NCBI GenBank assembly: GCA_002633005.1
Contig: NMRA01000010.1
Span: forward strand, 1,586,982-1,650,981
DNA length: 64,000 nt
DNA from: Phoronis australis
Taxonomy: Eukaryota; Phoronida; Phoronidae
Direction of reading: 5' to 3'
Shown here: piece by piece, positions 1 through 13,100 of the stretch
Layout of the letters: each line of letters begins with the position of its first letter
Position numbering within the stretch: position 1 is the stretch's first letter
Position numbers and translations under genes: made by a program
The notes under the pieces: model-generated
Database searches by the model: none
Seen by the model: only the letters and a program-made list of their open reading frames with translations
What the model was told of the DNA's origin: nothing

Positions 1-1127
1 AAATTCACGAGTTCCAAGAATCACTTAAAAAACATTTTGTGGCCATTGAGATGGAGAATGAACTCTTGGTTATAAGAGGAACAAAGTTGGGGCTTGGTTT
101 CGCAAAGAAAAAGCTGCAGGAGCTTCTCTCGACAATTCGCTTCAGAGGCCATGATGTAACAGAGCCAGGAATGGCGGAATTCTTCAGTCAAGGTCGGGGC
201 AAAACTTTCTTGGAAAGTGTTCAGGGCAACAACAATTGTATAATTGAAGTAGTAAATGATCAAAGTACTCGTGATGAAGTCGAACCAGGATTTGTTATGC
301 TGGACGAAAACGACAATCGCGCTGCGTTGCAGGTTTCGAAGAATGGAAAAACCTTTAAGGTGATTCAAGGTGACTTGACCAAGCACAAGGTGGATGTGAT
401 TGTTAATGCCGCCAACGGAGAGCTCCGCAACATTGGAGGACTTGCTGGCGCCATCTTAAAAGAAGGTATCTGTCTGTTAGCTATGTGATTTTATTTTGTA
501 AACAGTGCAATTTATTCAGTTAGGTTATTACCGTTAATTTATCTCATGTCTTATATTTATTCACGTCATTCAATTGCACCAGTAACTTTAGTTCTGCATA
601 GTAAATGGAATTGTCACACTTTCACTTTTGGTGCTGACATTGCAACTTGTTCCCTTTAGGTGGGAAGAGTATACAAGATGAATGCAACAAATGGGTTGAA
701 CAGCATGGTAAGTTGTTACCAGGTGGAGCCGCCATCTTGGGGAGTGGAAAGCTTCCTTGTCGAAACATTGTCCATGTAGTAGGGCCCCTGTGGAGTGGAG
801 GTTACAGTAACGAAGAGAACTACCTGTTTGAAGGAATTTCGAGAGCCCTTGAAGTTACTGAAAAGAAACGTTTAGCTTCGTTGGCCATTCCAGCAGTTGG
901 TGCCGGTGTATTTCGTGTGCCTCTGAAGTTATCCACTCGGACTGTTGTCAGGGCAGTTGTTGACTATTTTGAGTCTAATCCACAATCATGTATTAAAGAA
1001 GTTCATTTTGTTGACCCTCAAGATGGAATTGTCCAAGAGTTTTGCAATGCAGTCACCACTGAAATCGGACTGTCCGACATGCCATCAAGCTCCTTGCGAA
1101 CTAAAGTTGTCCCGGACTTGCCAGAAG
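1..1127 (+). CDS. PARP14-like: KH-like segment and macro domain 1 (exons 1-465, 660-1127)
   Basis: The first 100 or so residues resemble the KH-like region before the macro domains in PARP14. Macro 1 starts near base 350. It shows QGDLTKHKVDVIVNAANGE (Asp of GDLT and the NAAN asparagines that contact ADP-ribose) and the glycine-rich GGLAGAI loop, interrupted by a phase-1 intron at 466-659. Exon 2 continues with LPCRNIVHVVGPLW and the second loop PAVGAGVF, then a typical C-terminal strand near FVDPQDGI. All ligand-binding motifs look intact, so ADP-ribose binding is likely. Whether it is a hydrolase or only a reader cannot be judged from sequence. Splice sites are GAAG|gtatct and tttag|GTGGG, and the exon ends with ccagaag|gtaagc. 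Confidence 0.92.
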
Positions 1128-4100
1128 GTAAGCTTAATATTCTTTATTTTCATAATGCCGAGTCCACTTGTAGACATTAATCATACTATTTCTTTGATAT
1201 TCGTCTCGCGTTTTATGCAATTGTTTTTTAAATTTCAGAATTTTCTTCGAACTCAAGTGAAGTAGCAAGTACATTCAAAAAGACTGCATCCAATGAATTA
1301 ACAACCCAATCAGGCGTAGTTATCAAGATGAAAAAAGGACAACTTGCCGATGAGAAAGTAGGCTGCATGGCAGTGTGCATTTATGAACTGAAGGGTCATT
1401 TCGGCAGACTGGGAGTGGGAGATCAGGAGAGAGAAGGGAGCGTGTAATGTAGAAGGCGGGGAAAGGGAATTGTTCTTACCGTTTGTATGGGAACGTTCCT
1501 TTTGTGTAAACGGGTCTAATTATCAAGTACAAGACATTACACAACTTCAATTGTTCGGCAGTGTGACCGAATGGACAAATGATGGGAAATGGTATAGAAA
1601 TTAGTGAAAGATAATCTTTAGGAATCTTGTTTTCGTTCTATTTGGTTGGCCACTCAGCAGATCGTTTTGTTCTTGAGGTTGATACGGCATTGTGATGACG
1701 TTATTCATGTCATTTGATCAATTTACCACAAAAATTTAGCTGAATTTATCATTCCAGGCTGCCGTATTAGTCAACACAGTAGGGACTGAACTGAATCTTT
1801 CTCATGGCGCTGTCTCAAATTCCCTGCTTAAAAATGCGGGGGCACAGCTACAACAGGAGTGCAGTAGGCTACACCCGAATGGCATCAAATACGGAGAGGT
1901 CTTAGATACCAAGGGATTTAACTTGAAGTGCCAAAAGGTATACTACTTAGCTGCCATGCAATTTGGAACACCACAGACAGAACGCGTAAGTCATACTTTC
2001 GACTGAAAACTTTATGAGGTATCTTAATGGAAATATATAAGGGTTTTGGGTAATCGAGTTTTTTATTCTTCATTCGTGTCAACCAATGCCATTTGATAAC
2101 CGTTTGACGTGCGAGTGCTCGGTCGCCTGAAAAGGGAAGTTACGTGCAAGTGTTTAGGACAACATGACAATCAGGGAAACTAATCTGTAAACCTAAAGTT
2201 CGCAATTGTCCAGCGATGATTCTTCCCGGTCATTTAAGCATTCAATTGACTACATGTTGTTATCATGAGTCATTAGAATGGCACCATTAAAAAACAGAAA
2301 ACATTTCACCCCGGAGTATGAAGTCACTGCGCGCATGCACAACCTGCCTCAAATAGAATGCTGCAAGTACATAAAATTAAGTTTGATATTTATGTATGGT
2401 CTATTTCCATTTAGCTGAAGTTAAGTTTAATTCTTGCATACTAGATTCTTCGACAAACCATTCGTGAATGTTTGAAAAAGGCTGACCGAGAAAGCTTGGG
2501 CTCTATTGCATTCCCAGCAATTGGTACCGGAAATCTTGGGTATCCGCGTGATTTTGTCGCTCGAGTGATGTTTGAAGAGTTTGGCAAGTTCAGCGAAATG
2601 TCCCCTCTTCATCTTAAAGACATTCGAATAGTCGTTTATGACAAGGATGTGCCAACTTGTCAGGTGAGTTGCATTTTGTTGAAATCTATGAATAGTTTGA
2701 CGTGTTCTAATTTGATATCGGTCAATCTGTCGTCTCAAACTCCCTGTAAGAGTGAGCATTGCCTCCACACACATACATGTAGTTCATAAACCTCTTGTAG
2801 GATCTGGCCCCGGCGTTTTTAATGGTGTTCATATGAAAATGATGAAGATGAGAGCTATCAGACAGTAAATTCACGACTTGTCTGGTCTCTGACTTTAATG
2901 TTACAAGAGACTGATATTAAAAGAGTGTGAAGGAAATGTTGTCTATTGGAGGAGTAGTGAGATAAATGTGTCACAATTTTGCAGGAACTGCGCCAGGCCT
3001 ACTTCAGTGAAAAGGCAGTGTCTATTATCTAAATTCCAAATTTGACACTTCCGATGACGCAATTGCATTTGATGCCTTAAACTTTAAACCTTAAATTAGC
3101 GTTTTTTTGGAACATTCATAGTGCTGGTTGTACTTAAAAACAGGAATCTTGGGCAGTGAATTCGAATGCTCTCCGGGGTGTAATTTCTATCCGGTGAGAG
3201 TTTCGACTTTAAAGTTAACTCCAACTTCAACTTTAGTTCCGGCTTTAACAACAACTTTCAAACTTCATTTTGTTTGGTTTTCGAGACTTGGGCAATTTTA
3301 GCGTCGGATGTTGACAACGTAAACTGAGGATGTGTTGTAAGTTTGTGGTTTTGTATTACATAATTAGTGTTAAATAAAGCGTCCTTTATCTACTCTTATC
3401 TAATTCTGTTGTTTCGCTCTTTGTAAGATATTACCACGCTTCTTTCACTTGCGATTCAATTGAACTAAAAAATATACAACGCTGCTAACATTTTTACCCT
3501 GACGAAACAGTCAAAAAGTGAGTGCTGGATACTCCACCAATTCGTGCAGTAAGGTGGGCACAGCTTTATACAGCATAAACTTAGCTACTGTTATTTTTGT
3601 CAAGGTCATGTTCGTTGACACACTAAGTAATGACACAGTGAAACTTGTGTGCTTTTGGTCAATAAATGCTATCATGAGTAGAAAAAATTATCTGACAGTA
3701 TTGTATTGTTTTTGTTAAAGTAGAAACAATTTCAACTTCAGTTTTATAAAAATGATGCAATTGTTTTTATGTTTTGTTCATTAATTTTTGGTTAGTTTTC
3801 TCGGTTCGTACCAGCATTTTTCGTTACTTATATTCTTAAGCTCAAGTCATACACCATAGCCCCCCCCCCCCCTTGGCTGCCGCAANNNNNNNNNNNNNNN
3901 NNNNNNNNNNNNNNNNNNNNNNNNNNNNNNNNNNNNNNNNNNNNNNNNNNNNNNNNNNNNNNNNNNNNNNNNNNNNNNNNNNNNNNNNNNNNNNNNNNNN
4001 NNNNNNNNNNNNNNNNNNNNNNNNNNNNNNNNNNNNNNNNNNNNNNNNNNNNNNNNNNNNNNNNNNNNNNNNNNNNNNNNNNNNNNNNNNNNNNNNNNNN

Positions 4101-7100
4101 NNAGATGGGAATTTTAATAGAAGCCTTAGTGAATCACTCAGAAACTCGCAATACTCTCTTTGTCAAACCTTATGTTAAGACGATTTCCAAAGCAATCCCC
4201 GGTCATTATTGCCAACACGAATAACGGATTTGGTCTTTTGGGCATTTTAAGACTATTTTGAATACGACAAATTTGTTAAGAATCGATGGCACAAAACGTG
4301 TAATAAGCATTACAAAAAGAAGTAGGTTTTGCGCGCAAACGCTGTGGACCTTAAACAAGTACGTCTCTTAGTAATTGATTAGTGGTGTAGTGGTAATGCA
4401 CGCGCGCTCTATGCGCAAGGTCGTGAGTTCGAGTCTTTGGTACTTGCAGTTTTTCCTGTTTGACGCGTTCTCCGTGTTTTTTTTTTCCTTTTTTCTTGGT
4501 TAATACTTCGGAAATCAAGGAAAATAATTGATTTTTAGAGGTCACACCAGAAAAATTTCCTGGGCGGGAGGGGGGCAAACCCCCCTCCCGACCTCCCCCC
4601 ATTTGGTGCTATGCGCATCTACAATCGTGGTTCAGTTTGCGCAAATGTTTACAACCGGACAAAATGTTGGGCCCCCCCCTTGTGATATCCTGGATCCACC
4701 ACTGTACACTGATGCTCTTGTGCCTCCGAGTAGTAATTTCATGACCCTTGTGTCGCCCATAACTCATGGCCAACGTGTATAAATTATGCATCCGTTTGCT
4801 TTGTCGTTTGCAGCAGTACTCACGCATTTAATTGTTGATAATGGCGGTTTCAGGCCTTTGAAGCTGAAATAAGCCGATTGACTAACCACCCCAAGACTTC
4901 TAAACGCCATGATCGTGCTAAGCGAAGGAACCAACAGATAGACGTAATTGAAGAGCCGTCAGGTAAAAAGGCCGGTAATTCTGTTGTCTAGTGCATGGTT
5001 GAATTGTCACAAGTGGAAGGTTTCTTCTATTCTTTTATTGGGGACTCTTCCGTCTTGACAGATCAGCCGAGAACAGCTTTCGATGTTGAGATGTGTCACT
5101 GAGACGTACGCTTCCAACTGTTTTTTTTTTTATTTGTTAACTTTCATAATAGTGGACCCTCATAATGAGGCTTTGGAGTTGTGTGCTGTTCCCGGTCATC
5201 ATGGCTAGTGGTAGTTCAGTCATCACATCATTTTTTGGCCCAAGTACGATTAGAAAACAGACAATTGCCGCACAAAGAAGTTCATGTTAACTCAACGTTA
5301 CGTCTTGTTCAACAAGACATCATCAGGAAATGTACAGTAGGACAACAAGTGTCGACTTCATTCAAGTCACATCCATGTGGTGAAATGAGAGTGAGAGATA
5401 CAGGGAAAGTACAGTCATTGGCTTTATTTCCAGGCGCAGGCACACCGAGCAAACCAGAAATCTCCATGGACAAAGATTGTGCAAAAATTGGACACCTATT
5501 AGTGCGTGTTCTTCAGGGAGACATAACAAAACAAATGACGGACGCAATAGTGAATCCCACTAATAATGATTTGGATTTGACCGTTGGTAAGATTAAACAT
5601 TTCCTTGCACCAACATGTATGGCTTGTCAAGTAATTTGATACATTGTGAGTGGTTATGGTTATAAGTGATTAGGAAATTCGTTGGTCTGTGACTGACCTT
5701 ATGCAATGCTAGCCAGCACTGGCCCAGTTCAGGTGTTTTTCTGTCTGTAAGTCACTGGCACTGACATCGTATGCACCATCACAACATGAGAATGGATGAT
5801 AAGTGTCCGAAACCGTTCATAACTACATGTATGTAAAACTTCCGTCTATCTCCTGAGATTGTTCCCTTACACTTAACTACTGGCACTGCAAAAATGATGG
5901 TTGGTAGCGATGAGGTTAAACATAAAAATTTAGTGTTTTGATTCTGGTTGGCTTTTTAGTCTAACTTTTAAGTAAAAAAATTAGCCTCTTATCTTAAACT
6001 CTATCTTGAACACTAGTAAGTTTGGTCTTGCAATATGTTATGGGGATCGCTTTGAGTCCCTAAGTGCCATACATCAATCTCAAATTTGATAAACTATTAG
6101 GCTTACTGGTTTGTTTTGTCATGCCACTGCAAGAATCATCTTTAAATTCAAACAGCTGTGATTACACCCGCACGCATTGGTGTTCCATTCAAACACCTAT
6201 TCAATTCAACTGTTACCACATTTTGTTGTGTCTGCTGGGATATCACGGTGATGCAATATGACACGAAAGGGCAGCTTCACATGTCGTTTAACAAGCCTAC
6301 ATTTGCGTGATTAAACTCAGGTTTTCTTATTTTTCTAGAAGCTAGGACTTCCTAGTTAGCCCAATGGCATCTAGGCAAAATTCTGTTAAGTTTTAAAATT
6401 TACCCATATGTGTCACTACTGTTTAATTCATTATTTTCATTTAGAGAAATATCTGCTAGAAGGAATTGTCGTGTTTGAGGTGCTTCCATTCATTAGGGTC
6501 TCCTGGATTTCAGGTGAGGTATCCCGTGCCATTGCGAAAGCTGGAGGTTCTGCTATTGCCAAGGAGTGTAAAAGACTTAAAGGTATACTTATAAAGTGAT
6601 TGATCGATACTCTTATGCATTACAACCGTGTGATAAAGTGCAGTAAATAATAACTTTTATTTAAGTTGGCTGAAACACTGAATATTCAGGGTTTGTTGAA
6701 AGCTGCATATTTATAGAACCTACATTTGAGATGTTCACAAGTTGTATAATTATCTACTTGCTCACACTATTTTCGGTTCGGTTGAATTCTCGTGACATTT
6801 ATGACATTTCAGATTCAATCTTATCTATCGATCATCGTCTGCAATGATTTGCCAGCACAAGTCCGTGGATTATTATCATTATTGCTGTCACCCCAACCAT
6901 GGTCATTGTAGTCATGTCTGTCGTCATCACCATCTTTAGTACCTCATTGCTGTTATCATCATTGTCCATCACTATCATCATTTTTATCCCATTCTAGGCT
7001 TCAAAATGATCACTGTTGTGACAAATAACCATTTTATCATGATGTCAAAATCTAGAAAGAGAAGATGCCTTTTGTGCTTCAAGTGATTACAAACTGCATA

Positions 7101-10100
7101 CTCTTTCACTAGTGTGTAGTCTTAATCATGTAATGCAAACCTACTATCCCCGTACTTTTAGGGATGTTGACTGATGGATGTGCAGTCACTAATGCAGGTC
7201 GATTACCATGTAAACACATTCTCCATGTTGATATCCAATCCACGTCAACATCAGAGGCCGTTAAGAAGGCATTACGGACTGCCAATTCTTGTGGTTTTAC
7301 ATCTTTGAGTATGCCAGCTGTTGGTACAGGTATGTCCTCATTTATCAGTGTTGGCAACAGCTGAGGTGGAAAAGTCTTTTAAATTGATTTGGCACTAAGC
7401 ATAGAATGATTGCTCTAATTGGTCAAAGTATGGACTGGATAGTCAAGCCCTTCTGAGACAATTTTTTCACATTAATTTAAGTCTCACTCCTAGTGCATTC
7501 CCATCACCCCTGATGGGAAATATAGCATCCAGTGATATCAGTCCTCAACCAAGTCATACCCTGTGGATCAAGGAGGCAACAACCACAGTGACTGTAGACT
7601 TTCAGATATTCCTCATTGAGATGTCTGTAATGTCACACAAAGCACAAACTATTTACTAGTGTGCAGGTACCAGTTTCAAATACTTTGATTACAGCTACTT
7701 CGCCTGATAAAATAGAAGAGCAGGCTCAAAATCTCTTTGGAGCAATTGGGAAAAAAGCGTCAGAACTCAATGTTTTGCTTTCGATAAACATTGTAATATA
7801 CCAGTCACAGATGGTGAAAGTTTACAAGGAAGCGATGCATAGTGTGTTTAGAAATCAGGGACAGAAGAGCCTGGGAAGACGTAAGTAATATATCAGGCGA
7901 AAGCCATGGTACGCAATCGAGTATAATATCAGACTATCAAAGACACTGGTGAGATAGTTGGATTATTTGAAACTACCTTTATATAGCTGTCATATTTTTA
8001 TTTCCAGCATTCTTTCGTTAAGGTGCCAGGGTGGGAGGTTATAAAATTTGAAAAGGTGGAGCGTTCAATACACAAATCTCTGTTGTTGCATTCTGAAAGT
8101 GGATAACTGTGTAGTTGCGTTTCTCACTCATAATCAGTTGTTTATTGATGTCACCCCGTGTTTGTTTCTCTGATTGCCACCAAATGCCAACCTTTGTACA
8201 TTAATTTTGATATTTAAATTGTTGGGGCACATGTTTTTTGTCACGTAGTTTTACTGTTTGTATACCTATTACTAGGACAAATTTGTTATGTAACAGATAA
8301 AATCGGCACACATAGCTTACGTGGGTTCTACACCTATTTATAAAATACATATTAAGCACTAACAGCTCTCAGTTCAGCATTATGCAAGTTCTAATTGAAG
8401 TAACTAAAATCACCTGTGTTCCATCTTATGCATGCTCTTTAACTGTGGTTTCACTTGTACCCAGAGTCTCTGTGCGCAAATCATTGTAAAAAAATTATTT
8501 ATAATGATTTTATATTGCATTTTTTCACTGTATTTTTACTTTTTCTGTCGTTAGCTTTGTTTTTCTTCTTAAGTATATTGTCTTTTTTAATTTATTGTAA
8601 CTCCGTGGGCAGGTGTTAGCGGCCCGTACACTGCCCGCGATGGCCACCCAGTCATATAGCAATGTATGTTAAACTTTTTATATCAATCTCTCTCTCACTC
8701 TTTGCAGGATTTTTGGATTACATTTCTGGCAGGTCCGATGAAGAAGAGGCGAAATATAGTGTACCGTCTGCCTCGGACCTACATTTCCAGTTCTATGCTG
8801 AAAACGACCAAGACATCGACAGTGCTATATCTAGGATCAAAGAGTGCTGCAGAGAGGAAGCCACCGATGAAGTAATGGATGCAAATCAAAAGGAAGATTA
8901 TGACGTCATTCGTATTCTGACTGATACAGAGGTAATTAAGCGGAATCCAACATAACATGAATCAACTGTTTTCAAGACCAATTCATGTTCCAGCAGTAAC
9001 AAAACTAGGCACATGTTTTTCAAGTAACAATTCTTATCTGATGATATAATGTTGCCTTATTATTTTGGCGTTGATGGTGTCACATGAACCTTGACCTTGT
9101 TGCAGGTTAAAGCAATCGAATCACTTGAACATCGGCACTTTGTTAAAATAGAGGTGGAGAAAAGTGCAAGGGTCAACCGCATTCGTATACGAGGAAGAAC
9201 GGATAACGTTTTCAAAGTAAAGAATGAAGTTGTAAACATTTTACATTCCGCCAAGCAGCGGGCTATGTTGGAAGACCAAGCTGAAGTGCTAGGAAGTCAT
9301 GTGCAATGGGTGCGCCAGGATGAGGGTATGTATGTGTTGCCTGTCAGTGAAGTTTCCTTCCATTACTGTGCACGAATGCTTATCCAACGGGACGGGTGTG
9401 TATACACGACATCGATAACAGTTGGGTGAATTGCAGAATACATTGTTTGGTAGGTATCTGTCTATAAAGCAGAACACTTGTAGATAAGATCCTACATATC
9501 CTTACAGTTGTTGATGTTGTTCTCACTAAATAAATGATAACATGGTTACAGATTCTTGGGAACCATATTCGAAGGTAGTAAATCTGGCTATTGAACAGGC
9601 GTTCTTAAAGGAGGAAAAGTTTGTGTGTTTTGAAGACGAAGACGTTAAATGTACAATTGATTTTGACAAAATGGAAGAACGTGAAGTTGATGACAACACA
9701 TCCGTGTCAAAAGTCAAAAGAGTCACAACAGGTGAGTGCTGAAATATATACCCACACCAATCACTTTTAAGACACATTGAAAGGAAAATTCAGGGAATTC
9801 TGGACGTTTTAGCTGATCAGATGTAATTGTTACGTTATGGTCAGTAGTAACTAAAGATGTCGCTACCAGTGTCTTAGTATTGTAGGCATGTTCTGTTACC
9901 TACTTCCGGTCCCGGTGGATGTTTCATGTACTCTCAATATATATGCCTTAGTCACAATCGTATCGATCTTCATCTTTGGTCCGAGACCAGCATAGAAACA
10001 TAACATGGTGGCAGTGGCACGAGACGAGCCCACACCTGACGCGGAGACCACCATTTCAACACTGCATTGTGGTTTTTGCAATTTTTTTCACCCTAAATAA

Positions 10101-13100
10101 ACATTGCCATACCGGTGAGTTTTTTCCAATTTACTTTACAATACCCCAACGCCACACCGCCACGATGTCAGACGGAGAAGACAACCCTCAACCAACGCTC
10201 CACAACCCCAATTTACTTGGGGTGAAACCACCCTCCTTTCATTGGAAAATTGACAACTTACCCAAAACGTTCCGAAATTTTAAGAGGTATTGCAACCTGG
10301 TTCTCAGCACTCCTGCATACACCAGCCAATCACCAGCGACTAAAGTGAGCTATATACTCTGATGGCTGGGCCCCAAAGCCTCGAAATTTTTTATTCCTGG
10401 TCCCTCACGCCCACACAGCGAGATGACCCGACAACAGTTTGAGATCGCTTCGAGAAGTATTTTGAGCCAAAAGCAAGTTTTCGTCTTTGCCGTTTTCAAC
10501 TTAGATGACACACAAGACAGCAACGAATCTATCGACGACTTCTTTACGCGTCTTCGACTCCTCGCGGAGAAATGCAACTTCGGCAACCCAGTTGCTACAG
10601 ACGATGCAATACTTGATCAAATTATGCAAGGGGCAAACTCACAACAAGTTCAGAAACTACTCGAACAAGACCCGCACAAACTCAAGCTGAAACATGGTCT
10701 TGATATCGCCCGTACGTATGAATGCACTCAAGCACAACTGCAACAAATCGGTCGTCCGACCACGGAAATCCATGCAATCAAAAGACATACAAGGCGTGAG
10801 CTCTGCAAAACGTTACACAGATAGAAAACCCACACCCAGTGACACATGTGGAAACTGTGGAAAAGAGCGGCATAGATATCGCAGCCATTTTCCGGCTAAG
10901 GGACAAACCTTCCACCGATGTGGAAAGGTGGGACACTGTCTCGCTCATCAGGCAACCCGGTTACAAGGCCCAAGGCTTACCCACCACCCAACACTCAGCG
11001 ATTCCACGCTACTTCTCATGTACCCAACATTGACGAAAACTCTTTTGAAAACTTAGTCTTCGACTCTATCGGTCCTGATGCCAAACAAGAGGATTTTGCT
11101 AATATTAACATTTGGCACGAACAGCGTCAACAAGGTACCCTCAGAGGCAAGGTGGTTACTGGCGCTAGTGGTAACCTCCTCCCACTCAAAACCTACCGTC
11201 GCATGTTCCCAAACCACCCGACATCGAATGGCAAACCGTAACCCTGACATCACCGTCAACCTCTCGCCTATACTTATATGGTGGCTCACACATTACCAAT
11301 CTGGGAAAGCTCACATTAAAATGCCAATGGGTCCAGAGCAAATGGATGGATGTTGAGTTTATGGTTATAGATGCTGATGGGGTTGTCCTGTTTGGCCGCA
11401 CGATGTGCAACCTCCTGGGTCTTGTGACAATCCACTGTTCAATTGAACAATCAGTCTCCAGGCAACCTAACACTCAAGTCAGCTCAACTGTAGACCTCCT
11501 CGCCTCATTCCCAGACCAACTTAAAGGCATCGGAAAATTCCCAGGGGTCAAGACGCTGACACTAAAAAAGGACCAAGAGCCCGGTTCGTCACGCCCCAAG
11601 AAAAGCACCGATCCACCTACGTGATAAGATTCGGACTGAGCTCAAAGGCATGCAAGACCTCGGTGTGATTCGGCCAGTCGACATTCCTACAGACTGGGTT
11701 CCAGTGCCATATATGTCGAAAAGAAGAGCGGAGACCTGAGAATCTGCCTCGACCCTCGGGATCTCAACCGCGCCCTAAAACGTGGACAGCTCCACACGCC
11801 TACTGTTGAAGAAGTCACCCATTTCTTCAACGGCGCGACCGTTTTCAGTAAGCTCGATCTCAAGTCTGGTTACTGGGCTATACAGCTCGACGAACCCAAC
11901 CAATATCTTACCACGTTCAACACGCCCTTCGGCAGATACTGTTACTGTCGCCTGCCCATGGGCATTGTGGTTTCCCAAGACGTTTTTCAGAAGGCGATGG
12001 ATGACAACCTACAGGGGCTACCCGGTGTCATATCCATTGCTGATGATATCACAGTTTTTGGCAAGGATAAACACGAGCGTGACCTTAACCTTCTATGCCT
12101 CATGAATAGAGCCAAAGAGAAGGCATGGTCTTCAACAAGGACAAATGCATCATCGGCGCACACGAAATAGAATTCTTTGGGCAAATCTATGACCACACAG
12201 GAGTACGCCCCAACCCATCAAAGATACATGCAATATACGACATACAGGCACCATCCAACGCGCAGGAGCATCGATCTTTCCTTGGCATGATTACATACAT
12301 ATCTCCATTTATACCAAATCTCAGTGAAACCTCTGCCCCTCTAGGAGCTCTACTGCGAAAAGACTCTGATTTCCAATGGCAACATGAACAGCAGACCGCA
12401 TTTGACAATCTCAAGAAAACCATCAATGAAGCAAGCTATCTAAACTATTTTGACCCAAAGATCCCAGCAGTCGTGCAGGTCGACGCATCTCAGTCCGCCC
12501 TAGGCACGGCATTGACACAAAATGGTCGACCCATCGCCTTTGCCTCTAAGATGCTCACAGACGCAGAGAGTCGTTACGCTAACATCGAGCGAGAACTATA
12601 TACTCGCATTTGTTTTCGGCGCAGAACGTTTCCATACATTCCTTTTTGGCCAACCATTCCTTATAGAAAGTGACCACAAGCCACTGGAAATGATTGTGGC
12701 CAAGCCCCTGCACAAAGCGCCTGCCAGACTGCAGCACATGCTTTTGCGTTTACAAAAATATGACTATCAGATCAAATACAAGCCAGGACCCGAGATGGCC
12801 CTTGCCGACGGATTGTCGCGAGTCTTTACTGCCAATACCCACAAGGAAATTCCACTTGAACTCAGTGTGAACTTTGTACAGTTTTCCACCGAACGGTTAC
12901 AAGAACTAAACAGAAACCACATTAAGCCTGCTGCAGATTCCATGTTGCTCAAAAGAGCTCAACCATTCAATCAAATTTTTGCAAATTTGACGTCCTGAAA
13001 TCAAAACACCGATTCCTCAGTCACTGCACTACAACTATGCTACAAAAAGCCATCATTATGAAGAAAAGCAAAATATGCAGGGGAACTAGTGGACTTTTCT

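Larger units (their letters stand above)
2664..4853 (+). other. Long intron of the PARP14-like gene with gap and repeats
   Basis: No coding exon is recognised here. It contains AT-rich unique DNA to about 3840, a 12-base C run, a 217-base N gap, a tRNA-like SINE head and a G/C-rich hairpin element, listed separately. An exon inside the gap cannot be excluded, but the flanking exons (ending phase 0 at 2663 and starting phase 0 at 4854) are phase-compatible without one. Confidence 0.7.
9823..13000 (+). mobile_element. Decayed Ty3/gypsy-type LTR retrotransposon in the WWE-ART intron
   Basis: Reads in the host-gene direction. A likely 5' LTR (start uncertain, 9823-9889) ends near 10005 with ..aaca, followed by tggtggcagtggc, which has the position of a primer-binding site. 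Next come a gag-like frame from 10165, a degenerate zinc-knuckle region near 10840-10950, a reverse transcriptase region (about 11630-12170) and its connection plus RNase H region to about 12830. Several frameshifts and in-frame stops split the frames. I see no integrase and no 3' LTR, so this is a 3'-truncated fossil with no coding ability. Confidence 0.85.

Noticed and set aside
3873-4178. Open frame running through the N gap
   Set aside because: It is open only because N bases cannot form stops.
4376-4450. Functional tRNA gene
   Set aside because: A and B boxes are present but acceptor-stem pairing and a clear anticodon loop are missing.
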